22,930 nucleotides of DNA, taken from contig JAQQAK010000424.1 of the NCBI GenBank assembly GCA_028527945.1, positions 1 through 22,930 of the forward strand, given 5' to 3'. Made by a program: the position numbers and the translations under genes. The notes beneath the pieces are model-generated. The model was not told the origin of the DNA and ran no database searches. It was given only the letters and a program-made list of their open reading frames with translations. The stretch's first letter is position 1. Every line of letters begins with the position of its first letter. The DNA comes from Spirochaetaceae bacterium (GTDB lineage: Bacteria; Spirochaetota; Spirochaetia; UBA9216). This document shows positions 1 to 6,664 of this stretch, piece after piece.

Positions 1-1
1 A

Positions 2-364
2 TCTGTGATTCTTGATGAATATGGCGGATTAGCCGGAATCGTTACGCGTGAAGATATAATAGAAGAAATACTAGGCGAGTTATATGATGAAAATGAGGAT
101 GCCGGAACAGAACGAATTCAGGAAATAGATAAGAACTGCTGGCGAATTGTTGGCGATACAAGCTTGCATCAGTTTACAGACACATTTGAAATAAATATGC
201 CTGAAACTGAATACGCTGAAACTATTGCTGGTTATATTGTTGAAGAACTTGATCGTGTTCCTGCCGCCGGAGATCGAATTTACCTCGATAATTACTGTCT
301 TGAAATAGAAAGCACAGATAAAAACAGAATTGTATCTATTCTTCTTACTGCAGGAGGAGAGTAA
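2..364 (+). CDS. CorC/HlyC-type CBS-domain protein, C-terminal part
   Basis: The gene is open at the left edge; the first complete codon is at base 2, so the start is missing. The visible 120 residues begin with the end of a CBS domain (ILDEYGGLAGIVTREDIIEEILGEL, read as two adjacent pieces ILDEYGGLAGIVT and REDIIEEILGEL) and continue into the small transporter-associated CorC_HlyC domain (about residues 40-118, with VEELDRVPAAGD near residue 85). This order is typical of the C-terminus of the HlyC/CorC family, which covers proteins called hemolysin C, TlyC, or magnesium/cobalt efflux accessory protein. Whether the missing N-terminus carries a membrane DUF21 domain cannot be seen, so the exact subfamily and function stay open. 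The stop codon lies one base from the stop of the convergent aminopeptidase gene, leaving no room for a separate terminator. Confidence 0.85.
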   Translation, partial: SVILDEYGGLAGIVTREDIIEEILGELYDENEDAGTERIQEIDKNCWRIVGDTSLHQFTDTFEINMPETEYAETIAGYIVEELDRVPAAGDRIYLDNYCLEIESTDKNRIVSILLTAGGE

Positions 365-365
365 T

Positions 366-1490
366 TTAAAGTTTTAATTCACCTCTATCAAGAAACACTT
401 TTTCTGTACCATCTGAATAAACTGCAGTTACAGTAGGTTCTTTAACAAGGCAGTCACAATGAATAAGTGCTTTTGCGTCTTCATCATAATTAGCACCAAT
501 TGCAATATGAATAGTTTTATATGCCTTCTCATCTCCAAGCATGTTTCCAACTATTCCTGCTGCCGGGTTTAAGCCTATTCCCAATTCGCCCAGATTGCGC
601 GCGTTCTTTTTATAAATACGACCCATTCCAGAAGCAATTTTTCCTGAAGATTCAAATTCTATAGCGTTCTTTTCACCAAGTTCAATTGTTTCTTCTAACC
701 TTTTAGCGCCTTCTCCGCCCTTTATACCACTAACAAAACCGTCTTCGACTGTTAGAGTAACCGGCTCTTTTAACATCATATCTCCATTATAAAGAGAAAT
801 ACTTCCGTCAAAAACAAGAGTACCGTTTGAGTTTCCAAGTTCTGGAGAGATGAAAGTTTCTCCAGCAGGAAGATTTCCTCCCGCTCCCGGAGTTGAAAAA
901 TCTCCATTATCAAGCATCGCATAGCGGCCTTTTAAACCTATTTTCAAATCAGTTCCGGCAGGACTTGTTATTGTTACAAAATTTGCTTTGTTGAGAATAT
1001 CTTCTACGGCCGCGGATTCTTTTTTTAATCTGTTGTAATCAATAGGAACCGTTTGTTTAAAAAGTTTTTTGGTTACACCAGGTGACCAAAAGGCTCTTGT
1101 TTTACCTGTTTCCATAAGGTAGTGAAAGGTGTTATCAATGCTTTTTCCATCTTCAGTTGTGAAAGGTGATGCAATTGCGGCTTTGTCCTTGCCAAGTTTA
1201 TCAGCGCTCATTGATATTAGAACCTCAGGAGCTGTGCCAACTGCTCCAATCACCTCTGAGGCGGCAAAACTCATCTGATTCTTTACAGGTTGAAACATTA
1301 AGACAGGAAGCCCTCCAACCTTTAAGGCTGCGTCATAAAGAGCGTAGGAAATTTCTGCAACATCGCCCACAGGATTTGATATAATAAGGACTCGTTCATC
1401 CTTTTTTACTTTTAAAACATCTTTTATTGCAATTTCAGCAGCTTTATAAAGCTCTTCATCTTGATTATATATATCATTAAACAAATTCAT
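366..1490 (-). CDS. M29-family metallo-aminopeptidase
   Basis: This encodes a 374-residue protein of the thermophilic-metalloprotease (AmpS/PepS, peptidase family M29) type, a cytoplasmic enzyme that removes N-terminal residues from peptides. The visible signature is GGNLPAGETFISPE (about 204-217). Candidate metal ligands are E211, E302 in NLGELGIG, H328 in HIAIGAN, and H344 and D346 in HCD, matching the Glu/Glu/His/His/Asp set known for the family. The length is a little under the usual 400-410, with no obvious missing block. The start is supported by a GAGGAG Shine-Dalgarno ending 6 bases before the ATG. The gene reads towards the CorC-type gene and is divergent from plsC. Substrate preference cannot be read from the sequence. 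Confidence 0.85.
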   Translation of the reverse strand: MNLFNDIYNQDEELYKAAEIAIKDVLKVKKDERVLIISNPVGDVAEISYALYDAALKVGGLPVLMFQPVKNQMSFAASEVIGAVGTAPEVLISMSADKLGKDKAAIASPFTTEDGKSIDNTFHYLMETGKTRAFWSPGVTKKLFKQTVPIDYNRLKKESAAVEDILNKANFVTITSPAGTDLKIGLKGRYAMLDNGDFSTPGAGGNLPAGETFISPELGNSNGTLVFDGSISLYNGDMMLKEPVTLTVEDGFVSGIKGGEGAKRLEETIELGEKNAIEFESSGKIASGMGRIYKKNARNLGELGIGLNPAAGIVGNMLGDEKAYKTIHIAIGANYDEDAKALIHCDCLVKEPTVTAVYSDGTEKVFLDRGELKL

Positions 1491-1532
1491 GGTTACTCCT
1501 CTTGTAAAGAATTCTGTTAATAGCTGTAAAGT

Positions 1533-1560
1533 AGATTAGACGGTAGTTTATTTTCTTCAA
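1533..1560 (-). promoter_or_regulatory. Candidate sigma70 promoter of the aminopeptidase gene
   Basis: On the minus strand, TTGAAG (1560-1555) is followed after 16 bp by TAATCT (1538-1533). Transcription would start near 1526, giving a leader of about 36 nt that contains the GAGGAG ribosome site. The match to consensus is moderate. Confidence 0.35.
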
Positions 1561-1649
1561 ACTTAAAAGCACTAAAATCAATGAAAAGATTTTTAGCCTC
1601 TGCCTTTTTGTCACCTAATTAGCATTGAGTATACATCTTGAATTCGGGA

Positions 1650-1678
1650 TTGCCAAGCTGAAAACAATACAGTAATAT
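1650..1678 (+). promoter_or_regulatory. Promoter of plsC, placed for a leaderless mRNA
   Basis: TTGCCA (1650-1655, 5/6 to -35 consensus) is followed after exactly 17 bp by TAATAT (1673-1678, 4/6). The -10 ends six bases before the plsC ATG at 1685, so the expected transcription start coincides with the A of the ATG. No Shine-Dalgarno is visible in front of plsC. The same geometry occurs at crcB and nearly so at pyrG. Confidence 0.5.
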
Positions 1679-1684
1679 TCGAGA

Positions 1685-2425
1685 ATGAAAGATACAATTC
1701 GTACAATTGTAGTTGGACTAATCTTTACTTTATCAATGCTTGCCTCGTTAATTTTGTATTTTCCAGTTCTTATTTTAAAGCTTTTCAAGCTTGGAGAACA
1801 ATTAGAAAACTATTCATATCATATCTCATCAAATTGGGGACGTTTCTGTTTTTTTCTAAATAATACAAAGATGACCGTGCATGGACTTGAAAATCTTCCG
1901 GATCATAAGAATATTGTATATATTGGAAATCATCAGGGATATTGTGATATTCCGTTTATCATGGCAAATATGCCCACAATGATTGGTTTTATTGCCAAAA
2001 AAGAATTATCTAAAGTTCCTGTAATGGGAATTTGGATGAAGGTTTTGCATTGTATTTTTCTGGATCGCGAAAATTTCAGGAAGTCAATGAGAGATCTTGA
2101 AACCGGAATTGCAGAAGCCGCGCAAGGTTTTCCAAAGGTTATTTTTCCTGAGGGAACAAGAAGTAAAGGTCCTAAAATGGGTGAGTTTAAAGCAGGAAGT
2201 ATTTTGCTTGCAGCTAAGGCTGAAATCACAATAGTGCCGGTAACAATTAATGGAACATATAAAATTTGGGAAGAAAAAAAGAAATTAAGGCAGGCTGATC
2301 TTGAGCTTACAGTTCATCCGTTTATTGATACAAAAGGAATGAGCGAAGCAGAGAAAAAACAGCTTCCTAAACAATTATGGAATACAATATCAGGCGCTTT
2401 GCCTGACACCAGCAAAGGAGAATAA
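1685..2425 (+). CDS. plsC: 1-acyl-sn-glycerol-3-phosphate acyltransferase
   Basis: A 246-residue membrane-associated acyltransferase that transfers an acyl chain to lysophosphatidic acid to make phosphatidic acid, the second acylation of phospholipid synthesis. A hydrophobic N-terminal segment (about 8-33) is followed by the family motifs in order: NHQGYCD (82-88, catalytic His83/Asp88), a FLDRENFRKS block (about 125-134), FPEGTRS (154-160) and a VPVTINGTYK block near 190. The size is normal for bacterial PlsC. It is the first gene of a four-gene cluster with thrH, folE and a short asparaginase. There is no Shine-Dalgarno before the ATG, but a promoter-like element sits directly against it. 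The wider AGPAT family includes enzymes with other acceptors, so the lipid substrate is inferred from motif conservation. Confidence 0.88.
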   Translation: MKDTIRTIVVGLIFTLSMLASLILYFPVLILKLFKLGEQLENYSYHISSNWGRFCFFLNNTKMTVHGLENLPDHKNIVYIGNHQGYCDIPFIMANMPTMIGFIAKKELSKVPVMGIWMKVLHCIFLDRENFRKSMRDLETGIAEAAQGFPKVIFPEGTRSKGPKMGEFKAGSILLAAKAEITIVPVTINGTYKIWEEKKKLRQADLELTVHPFIDTKGMSEAEKKQLPKQLWNTISGALPDTSKGE

Positions 2426-2426
2426 A

Positions 2427-3035
2427 TTGAAACTTGTATGTCTTGATCTTGAAGGGGTATTAGTTCCCGAAATATGGATAAATTTCGCGATAGACACAGG
2501 AATCGAAGAGTTAAAAAAGACAACTCGTGATGAACCTGATTACGATAAGTTAATGAATTACCGTCTGGATATTCTTGATAAAAACGGGTTAAAACTCCCT
2601 GATATTCAGCGTGTTATTGGTGGTATGGAGCCTCTCCCCGGGGCAAAAGATTTTCTTGACGAATTACGTGCAAAAACTCAGGTTATAATTCTTTCAGACA
2701 CATTTGACCAGTTTGCAAAACCTCTTATGGAAAAACTTGCCTGGCCTACAATTTTTTGTAACACACTTAAGGTTGAAAAAGACGGAAGAATTTCTGGCTA
2801 CTCGCTTAGACAGAAGGACGGAAAGAAAAAAGCTGTAGACGGATTTCATTCAATGGGAATTAAGGTTATAGCATCCGGTGATTCTTATAACGATCTTTCA
2901 ATGATTAAGCAGGCTGAAGCAGGAGTTCTATTTACTCCTCCGGAAAGTATTGTGAAAGAAAATCCAGAGGTTCCTGTAGCCGTTAACTATACCGAACTAA
3001 TGGCAGAAATAGATAAAGCAATTGAGAGTATATGA
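2427..3035 (+). CDS. thrH: ThrH-type phosphoserine phosphatase/homoserine phosphotransferase
   Basis: A 202-residue HAD-superfamily enzyme. The N-terminus MKLVCLDLEGVLVPEIW is the characteristic ThrH form of HAD motif I, with nucleophile Asp7 and Glu9 in place of the usual second Asp. LSDTF (near 90) is motif II and GDSYNDLSMI (near 151-160) is motif IV. Known ThrH proteins hydrolyse phosphoserine and can pass the phosphate to homoserine, linking serine and threonine synthesis; that role is taken from the family. The start is TTG, one base after the plsC stop, and is chosen because AAAGGAG ends 6 bases upstream and the motif begins immediately. The 3' end overlaps the folE start as ATGA, so the genes are translationally coupled. 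Confidence 0.88.
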   Translation: MKLVCLDLEGVLVPEIWINFAIDTGIEELKKTTRDEPDYDKLMNYRLDILDKNGLKLPDIQRVIGGMEPLPGAKDFLDELRAKTQVIILSDTFDQFAKPLMEKLAWPTIFCNTLKVEKDGRISGYSLRQKDGKKKAVDGFHSMGIKVIASGDSYNDLSMIKQAEAGVLFTPPESIVKENPEVPVAVNYTELMAEIDKAIESI

Positions 3036-3607
3036 ATCAAAAACGTGTAGAAGAGCTTATTAGAGAACTGTTAGTTGAAATAGGTGAAGATCCAGAAAGA
3101 GAAGGTCTTGTTAAAACACCGGAAAGGGCTGCTAAAGCGTGGGATTTTTTAACAAATGGATACAGAGCAGATCTTGATAAGGTTATTAATAACGCAATAT
3201 TTGAATCTACTTCAAATAACATGATCATTGTCAGAGACATTGAGGTTTACAGCATGTGCGAACACCACATGCTTCCATTTTTTGGCCGCTGCCACATTGG
3301 GTATGTTGCGAATGATAAAATCATCGGCGTTAGTAAACTAGCTCGAATTGTAGATCATTTTGCCAGACGCTTACAGATTCAGGAAAATCTTACAGAACAA
3401 ATTGCTGAGGCTGTATCAGACGCGGTTAATCCCAATGGGGTTGGTGTTGTAATGGAGTGTCAGCATATGTGTATGATGATGCGTGGGGTTGAGAAACAAA
3501 ATTCTGTAATGACAACATCTTCAGTTCTTGGCAGTTTTAGATCAAGAGAAGCAACAAGGATTGAATTTCTTAATCTGATAAACAGTACCGGAAGAAGACC
3601 TCATTAA
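3032..3607 (+). CDS. folE: GTP cyclohydrolase I
   Basis: A 191-residue type-I GTP cyclohydrolase, which opens GTP to 7,8-dihydroneopterin triphosphate at the start of tetrahydrofolate or queuosine-type deazapurine synthesis. The family core is intact: TPERAAKAWDFL (29-40), EVYSMCEHHMLPFFG (71-85) and CQHMCMMMRGV (143-153). Expected zinc ligands are C76, H79 and C147. The ATG overlaps the thrH TGA by four bases. No other folate or queuosine genes are in the window, so the pathway served cannot be decided here. Confidence 0.95.
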   Translation: MNQKRVEELIRELLVEIGEDPEREGLVKTPERAAKAWDFLTNGYRADLDKVINNAIFESTSNNMIIVRDIEVYSMCEHHMLPFFGRCHIGYVANDKIIGVSKLARIVDHFARRLQIQENLTEQIAEAVSDAVNPNGVGVVMECQHMCMMMRGVEKQNSVMTTSSVLGSFRSREATRIEFLNLINSTGRRPH

Positions 3608-3613
3608 ATATCA

Positions 3614-4120
3614 ATGCAAAATAGAAATATCAGGTTAATTGTTACAGGCGGAACCTTTGATAAACGTTATGATCCAATAAAAGGACTTCTTGACTTTAAA
3701 AAGACTCATCTGCCTGAGATCCTTAAAATCGTCAGACCAAACATTAATGTGATTTTAGAGAATAAAATATTGGTAGACAGTCTTGAAATGACAGATGAAG
3801 ACCGCAATCAAATTTTAGAATCATGCAAAGAGTCTGAAGAACAACTTATAATAATAACCCATGGAACTGATACTATGAGTGTTACCGCAGAAGCTCTTGG
3901 AAGGGTATTTTCCGAAAAAGACAAAACAATTGTTCTTACCGGAGCAATGGTTCCATACACAATTACAGGTTCAGACGCTCTTTTTAATTTAGGCTCAGCA
4001 TTTGCTGCTGTTCAGCTTCTTTCTCCAGGTGTTTATATTTCAATGAACGCAGATATTTTTCCCTGGAATAATGTTAAAAAGAATAAGGCTGAAGGTAGGT
4101 TTCAGCCTTTAAAAAAATAA
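3614..4120 (+). CDS. Single-domain asparaginase-like protein
   Basis: A 168-residue protein equal to the N-terminal half of type I/II L-asparaginases, which are usually about 320-340 residues. The catalytic elements are all present: TGGTFDK (11-17, nucleophile Thr14), HGTDT (83-87, Thr85/Asp86) and K104 in KTIVLTGAMVP. The C-terminal domain that normally completes the active site and the tetramer is absent. The gene has a normal stop, so this is a stand-alone short form and not an evident frameshift; similar one-domain proteins are annotated in other bacteria. It starts six bases after folE with only a weak upstream purine stretch, so coupling is likely. Activity on asparagine is not assured. 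The last codons contain an inverted repeat described separately. Confidence 0.75.
   Translation: MQNRNIRLIVTGGTFDKRYDPIKGLLDFKKTHLPEILKIVRPNINVILENKILVDSLEMTDEDRNQILESCKESEEQLIIITHGTDTMSVTAEALGRVFSEKDKTIVLTGAMVPYTITGSDALFNLGSAFAAVQLLSPGVYISMNADIFPWNNVKKNKAEGRFQPLKK
4085..4109. terminator. Inverted repeat inside the asparaginase 3' end, possible shared terminator
   Basis: AAGGCTGAA (4085-4093) pairs perfectly with TTCAGCCTT (4101-4109) over a 7-base loop. It lies within the last coding triplets of the asparaginase-like gene and 20 bases from the stop of the convergent dehydrogenase gene. On the minus strand the stem is followed by ATTCTTTTT, so it could end the dehydrogenase transcript. On the plus strand it is followed by an A-run, so plus-strand termination is less likely. 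Confidence 0.45.
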
Positions 4121-4129
4121 TTTTAAAAA

Positions 4130-5173
4130 CTACCAGCAGCGGCCGTTGGCCTTTTTAGGGCAATTTTCTTTTTCACAATGGTAACAAATTTCATTATCAA
4201 GTGAATTGCCATCAATCCATTGCTTAACATTTGAAAGCGTTGTATCAGTAATATTTTGAAGGGCTTCTTTTGTGAAAAATGCCTGGTGAGATGTAACAAG
4301 AACGTTATTAAGTGTTAAAAGTCTTGCTAAAAGATCATCGCCAACAGTTGAAGAAGAAAAATCTTCAAAAAAGTAATCTCCCTCTTCTTCGTAAACATCT
4401 AAACCAGCAGAACCTACCTTGCCATCTTTTAATGCCTCTACAAGGGCTTGCGTATCTATTAGTCCTCCGCGGCTTGTGTTTATTATCATTACGCCGTCTT
4501 GCATTTTTGCTATAGATTCGGCATTTATCATATGTTCTGTTTCAGGTGTAAGAGGACAATGAAGTGAAATTATATCTGAATTACTGTATAGTTTTTCAAG
4601 ATCAACATATTCTGCTCCGTATTTTTCTGCAAAATCAGGATCATTATGCCCGTCATAAATTAAAACCTTCATTCCAAAACCATGAAGTATTTTTATAAGT
4701 ATTCTACCTATTTTACCAGCACCAATTACTCCGGCTGTTTTTCCGTTTAAATCAAAACCAAGAAAACCATCTATAGAAAAATTATTATCTCTTGTTCTGT
4801 AATAAGCACGGTGTATTTTACGGTTTAAAGACAAAATAAGAGCTGCCGCGTGTTCAGCTATTGCGTTGGGAGAATAAGCAGGAACACGCATTACGTGAAT
4901 ACGACCATAAACAGCCTTAAGATCTACGTTGTTATAACCGGCAGATCTTAAAACAATCAATTTTACTCCGCAATTATACAGAATATCAGCGGTTTCTTTA
5001 TTTATATGATCGTTAACAAACGCGCAGATAATTTCAAAGCCTTCTGCGAGTTTTGCCGTTTTCTCATTAAGTCTTGTTTTAAAAAAAGTAAAATCAAAAC
5101 CATACTTATTTCTACTGTTGAAGGATTTTTCATCGTAAGGTTTACTATCATAAAAAGCTATTTTAACTGACAT
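4130..5173 (-). CDS. D-lactate dehydrogenase-type 2-hydroxyacid dehydrogenase with Cys-rich tail
   Basis: A 347-residue NAD-dependent D-2-hydroxyacid dehydrogenase most like LdhA, expected to reduce pyruvate to D-lactate in the cytoplasm. The nucleotide-binding loop is GAGKIGR (151-157). The catalytic Arg/Glu/His are R235 in NTSRGG, E264 in DVYEEEGD and H296 in TSHQAFF. These fit the well-known D-LDH triad, also in spacing. The start at 5173 is preferred over an in-frame ATG at 5185, because that ATG lies within the GGAGG ribosome site, which ends 5 bases before 5173. The last 20 residues carry four cysteines (330, 333, 338, 346; C-x2-C-x4-C-x7-C), a possible metal site beyond the normal fold. 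Other 2-hydroxyacid substrates are possible. Confidence 0.88.
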   Translation of the reverse strand: MSVKIAFYDSKPYDEKSFNSRNKYGFDFTFFKTRLNEKTAKLAEGFEIICAFVNDHINKETADILYNCGVKLIVLRSAGYNNVDLKAVYGRIHVMRVPAYSPNAIAEHAAALILSLNRKIHRAYYRTRDNNFSIDGFLGFDLNGKTAGVIGAGKIGRILIKILHGFGMKVLIYDGHNDPDFAEKYGAEYVDLEKLYSNSDIISLHCPLTPETEHMINAESIAKMQDGVMIINTSRGGLIDTQALVEALKDGKVGSAGLDVYEEEGDYFFEDFSSSTVGDDLLARLLTLNNVLVTSHQAFFTKEALQNITDTTLSNVKQWIDGNSLDNEICYHCEKENCPKKANGRCW

Positions 5174-5227
5174 ATTTACCTCCATAAATACTTCGTTATC
5201 GACTTGTTTTTTGTATATTATAAAATT

Positions 5228-5256
5228 AATATATTATCAATTCTGTAATATATCAA
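5228..5256 (-). promoter_or_regulatory. Candidate promoter of the D-lactate dehydrogenase gene
   Basis: On the minus strand, TTGATA (5256-5251) and TATATT (5233-5228) are separated by 17 bp. Start of transcription near 5221 would give a leader of about 48 nt with a GGAGG ribosome site. The surrounding DNA is very AT-rich, so chance matches are easy. Confidence 0.4.
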
Positions 5257-5262
5257 GGAAAA

Positions 5263-5291
5263 TTGATTCTTACCACGCAAAGTGATAACAT
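5263..5291 (+). promoter_or_regulatory. Promoter of crcB, extended -10, leaderless geometry
   Basis: TTGATT (5263-5268) and TAACAT (5286-5291) are 17 bp apart. A TG one base upstream of the -10 (5283-5284) forms an extended -10. The -10 ends six bases before the crcB ATG at 5298, so transcription should begin at or next to the start codon. There is no Shine-Dalgarno and no space for a fluoride riboswitch between this promoter and the gene. Confidence 0.5.
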
Positions 5292-5297
5292 CGCGTT

Positions 5298-5684
5298 ATG
5301 AATGAGACTTTTAAAAAAATACTATTTTTAGGTATTGGTGGTTTTATCGGAAGCAATGCCAGATACTGGATAACTCGTCTGGTTACTCTTATTGGTGGAA
5401 AGTCGTTTCCGGCAGGAACCCTAACCGTTAATATTATTGGCTGCTTTTTTCTTGGCTTTTTATCAGGACATGCTTCCGGCTGGAATTTGCCATCCAATGT
5501 TAAATTATTACTTGGAACAGGCTTGCTTGGTGCTCTTACTACTTTTTCAACGTTCTCTGTTGAAACCCTTGTTCTTTTTCAGAAATCTACGCCATTTTCT
5601 GCTGGTCTGAATCTTCTTCTCAATATTATTGTTGGGTTAAGTGCTGCTGCTTTTGGACTTTTTTTAGCTCAAAAACATATTTAA
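5298..5684 (+). CDS. crcB: Fluoride channel CrcB/Fluc
   Basis: A 128-residue inner-membrane protein with four hydrophobic segments that exports fluoride as a dual-topology dimer. The conserved features are GGFIGSNARYW (14-24), FPAGTLTVNIIG (37-48, pore Asn45) and the phenylalanine-box region GALTTFSTFSVE (about 78-89). The length is typical. The ATG is the first possible start, since an in-frame TAA lies at 5286-5288, and no ribosome-binding site precedes it. The stop codon overlaps the first element of the Pho-box-like array of pstS. There is no second crcB copy beside it, consistent with a homodimeric channel. Confidence 0.93.
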   Translation: MNETFKKILFLGIGGFIGSNARYWITRLVTLIGGKSFPAGTLTVNIIGCFFLGFLSGHASGWNLPSNVKLLLGTGLLGALTTFSTFSVETLVLFQKSTPFSAGLNLLLNIIVGLSAAAFGLFLAQKHI

Positions 5685-5727
5685 CAGTAATCTAACATAA
5701 ATCTAACGGACTGATTACAGATACACT
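5681..5727 (+). promoter_or_regulatory. Pho-box-like repeat array and promoter of pstS
   Basis: Three 7-bp elements occur at an exact 11-bp period: TTAACAG (5681-5687), CTAACAT (5692-5698) and CTAACGG (5703-5709). A weaker fourth copy, ATTACAG (5714-5720), keeps the register. The separators TAAT and AAAT resemble the 4-bp spacers of the E. coli Pho box (CTGTCAT repeats every 11 bp). TACACT (5722-5727) could be the -10. The same array architecture lies in front of pstC. The first element overlaps the crcB stop codon. PhoB-type activation is inferred; no phoB or phoR gene is in the window. Confidence 0.7.
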
Positions 5728-5770
5728 CCATTATTCTTTTAAACATAGTCTAAAAGGAGACAAAAAGAAT

Positions 5771-6610
5771 ATGAAAAAGATTGTTACTATTATGGTAGCT
5801 CTCGCAGTTCTAACTGCAGGTTTTGCATTCGCAAGCGGTCAGCAGGAAGCTGAAGTAATGAAATTATCAATGGGTGGTTCTACTACTTGTGAGCCAATAA
5901 TCAGAAGCGCAATAGAGGCATATGCTGACGTAGATCCTAACGCTGAACTTTCTTATGAAGGAACAGGTTCTTCAGTAGGTGTTCAGAGTGCTCTTGACGG
6001 TGTTTATGACTTAGGCGGAGCATCAAGAGATCTTAAATCAAAGGAATCTTCTGCTGGTGCAGTTGCTACTCCAATAGCTCTTGACGGTATTGCAGTAGTT
6101 GCAAACAACAGCGTTGGAATTGACAATATTTCACTTGAAGACCTTGCTAAAATCTACTCTGGCGAAATCAAGAACTGGAGCGAAGTTGGCGGAGCTGATG
6201 TTGCTATAGTTGTAATAAACAGAGATGAAGCTTCTGGAACAAGAGCTGCTTTCGGCGAACTTGTAGTTGAAAAAGCACTTGGAAAAGGTACAGAATACCT
6301 TAAAGAAGCTATCACAGTTGAATCAAACGGTGACATGGTAACAAAAGTCGGCTCAACTCCTGATTCAATAGGTTTCTGTGGTCTTGGTTATGTTGACAAA
6401 GCAATCAGCGGTGGAGCAAAAGCTCTTCTTGTTGAAGGTGCTGAACCAACTGTAGATAACATCTTAACTGGTGCTTACAAGATTTCAAGAAAACTTAACA
6501 TCGTATCTAAGGGTGAACCTGCAGGAAACGCAAAAGTATTCATCGACTATCTTCTTAGCGATGCAGGACAGTCAATTGTTGAAGATGAAGGCTTCATTGC
6601 TCTTCCATAA
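5771..6610 (+). CDS. pstS: Phosphate ABC transporter substrate-binding protein
   Basis: A 279-residue periplasmic phosphate-binding protein that delivers phosphate to the PstCAB importer. A signal peptide (about 1-22) ends in AFAFASGQQEAE; there is no lipobox cysteine, so a soluble rather than lipid-anchored protein is expected. Binding-loop motifs are GGSTTCEP (near 35), GTGSSVG (near 65) and NRDEASGTRAAF (near 155). The segment LAKIYSGEIKNWSEVGG (near 132) is the common PBP-like core and recurs in degenerate form inside PstA. AAGGAG precedes the ATG by about 11 bases. The gene stands alone, bounded by the Pho-box-like array and a terminator, with its permease genes about 13.6 kb away. Confidence 0.93.
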   Translation: MKKIVTIMVALAVLTAGFAFASGQQEAEVMKLSMGGSTTCEPIIRSAIEAYADVDPNAELSYEGTGSSVGVQSALDGVYDLGGASRDLKSKESSAGAVATPIALDGIAVVANNSVGIDNISLEDLAKIYSGEIKNWSEVGGADVAIVVINRDEASGTRAAFGELVVEKALGKGTEYLKEAITVESNGDMVTKVGSTPDSIGFCGLGYVDKAISGGAKALLVEGAEPTVDNILTGAYKISRKLNIVSKGEPAGNAKVFIDYLLSDAGQSIVEDEGFIALP

Positions 6611-6630
6611 TTTACTTTAACATGACTGAG

Positions 6631-6662
6631 AAAACCGCTTCCTTGTAGGAGCGGTTTTTTTT
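6631..6662 (+). terminator. Rho-independent terminator after pstS
   Basis: AAAACCGCTTCC (6631-6642) pairs with GGAGCGGTTTT (6648-6658) with one bulged T and a 5-base loop. The right arm runs directly into an eight-T tract (6655-6662). This is a textbook factor-independent terminator 21 bases after the pstS stop. Confidence 0.9.
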
Positions 6663-6664
6663 GT

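Noticed and set aside
366..368. Terminator between the CorC-type gene and the aminopeptidase gene
   Set aside because: The convergent stop codons are one base apart and no T-tailed hairpin is evident at the junction.
5174..5185. Upstream ATG of the D-lactate dehydrogenase gene (MEVN- form)
   Set aside because: The ATG lies within the GGAGG ribosome site of the inner ATG at 5173, which gives the normal family N-terminus.
5174..5297. Fluoride riboswitch before crcB
   Set aside because: I could not find the conserved GATGG-type core or pseudoknot partners, and the best promoter lies directly against the ATG.
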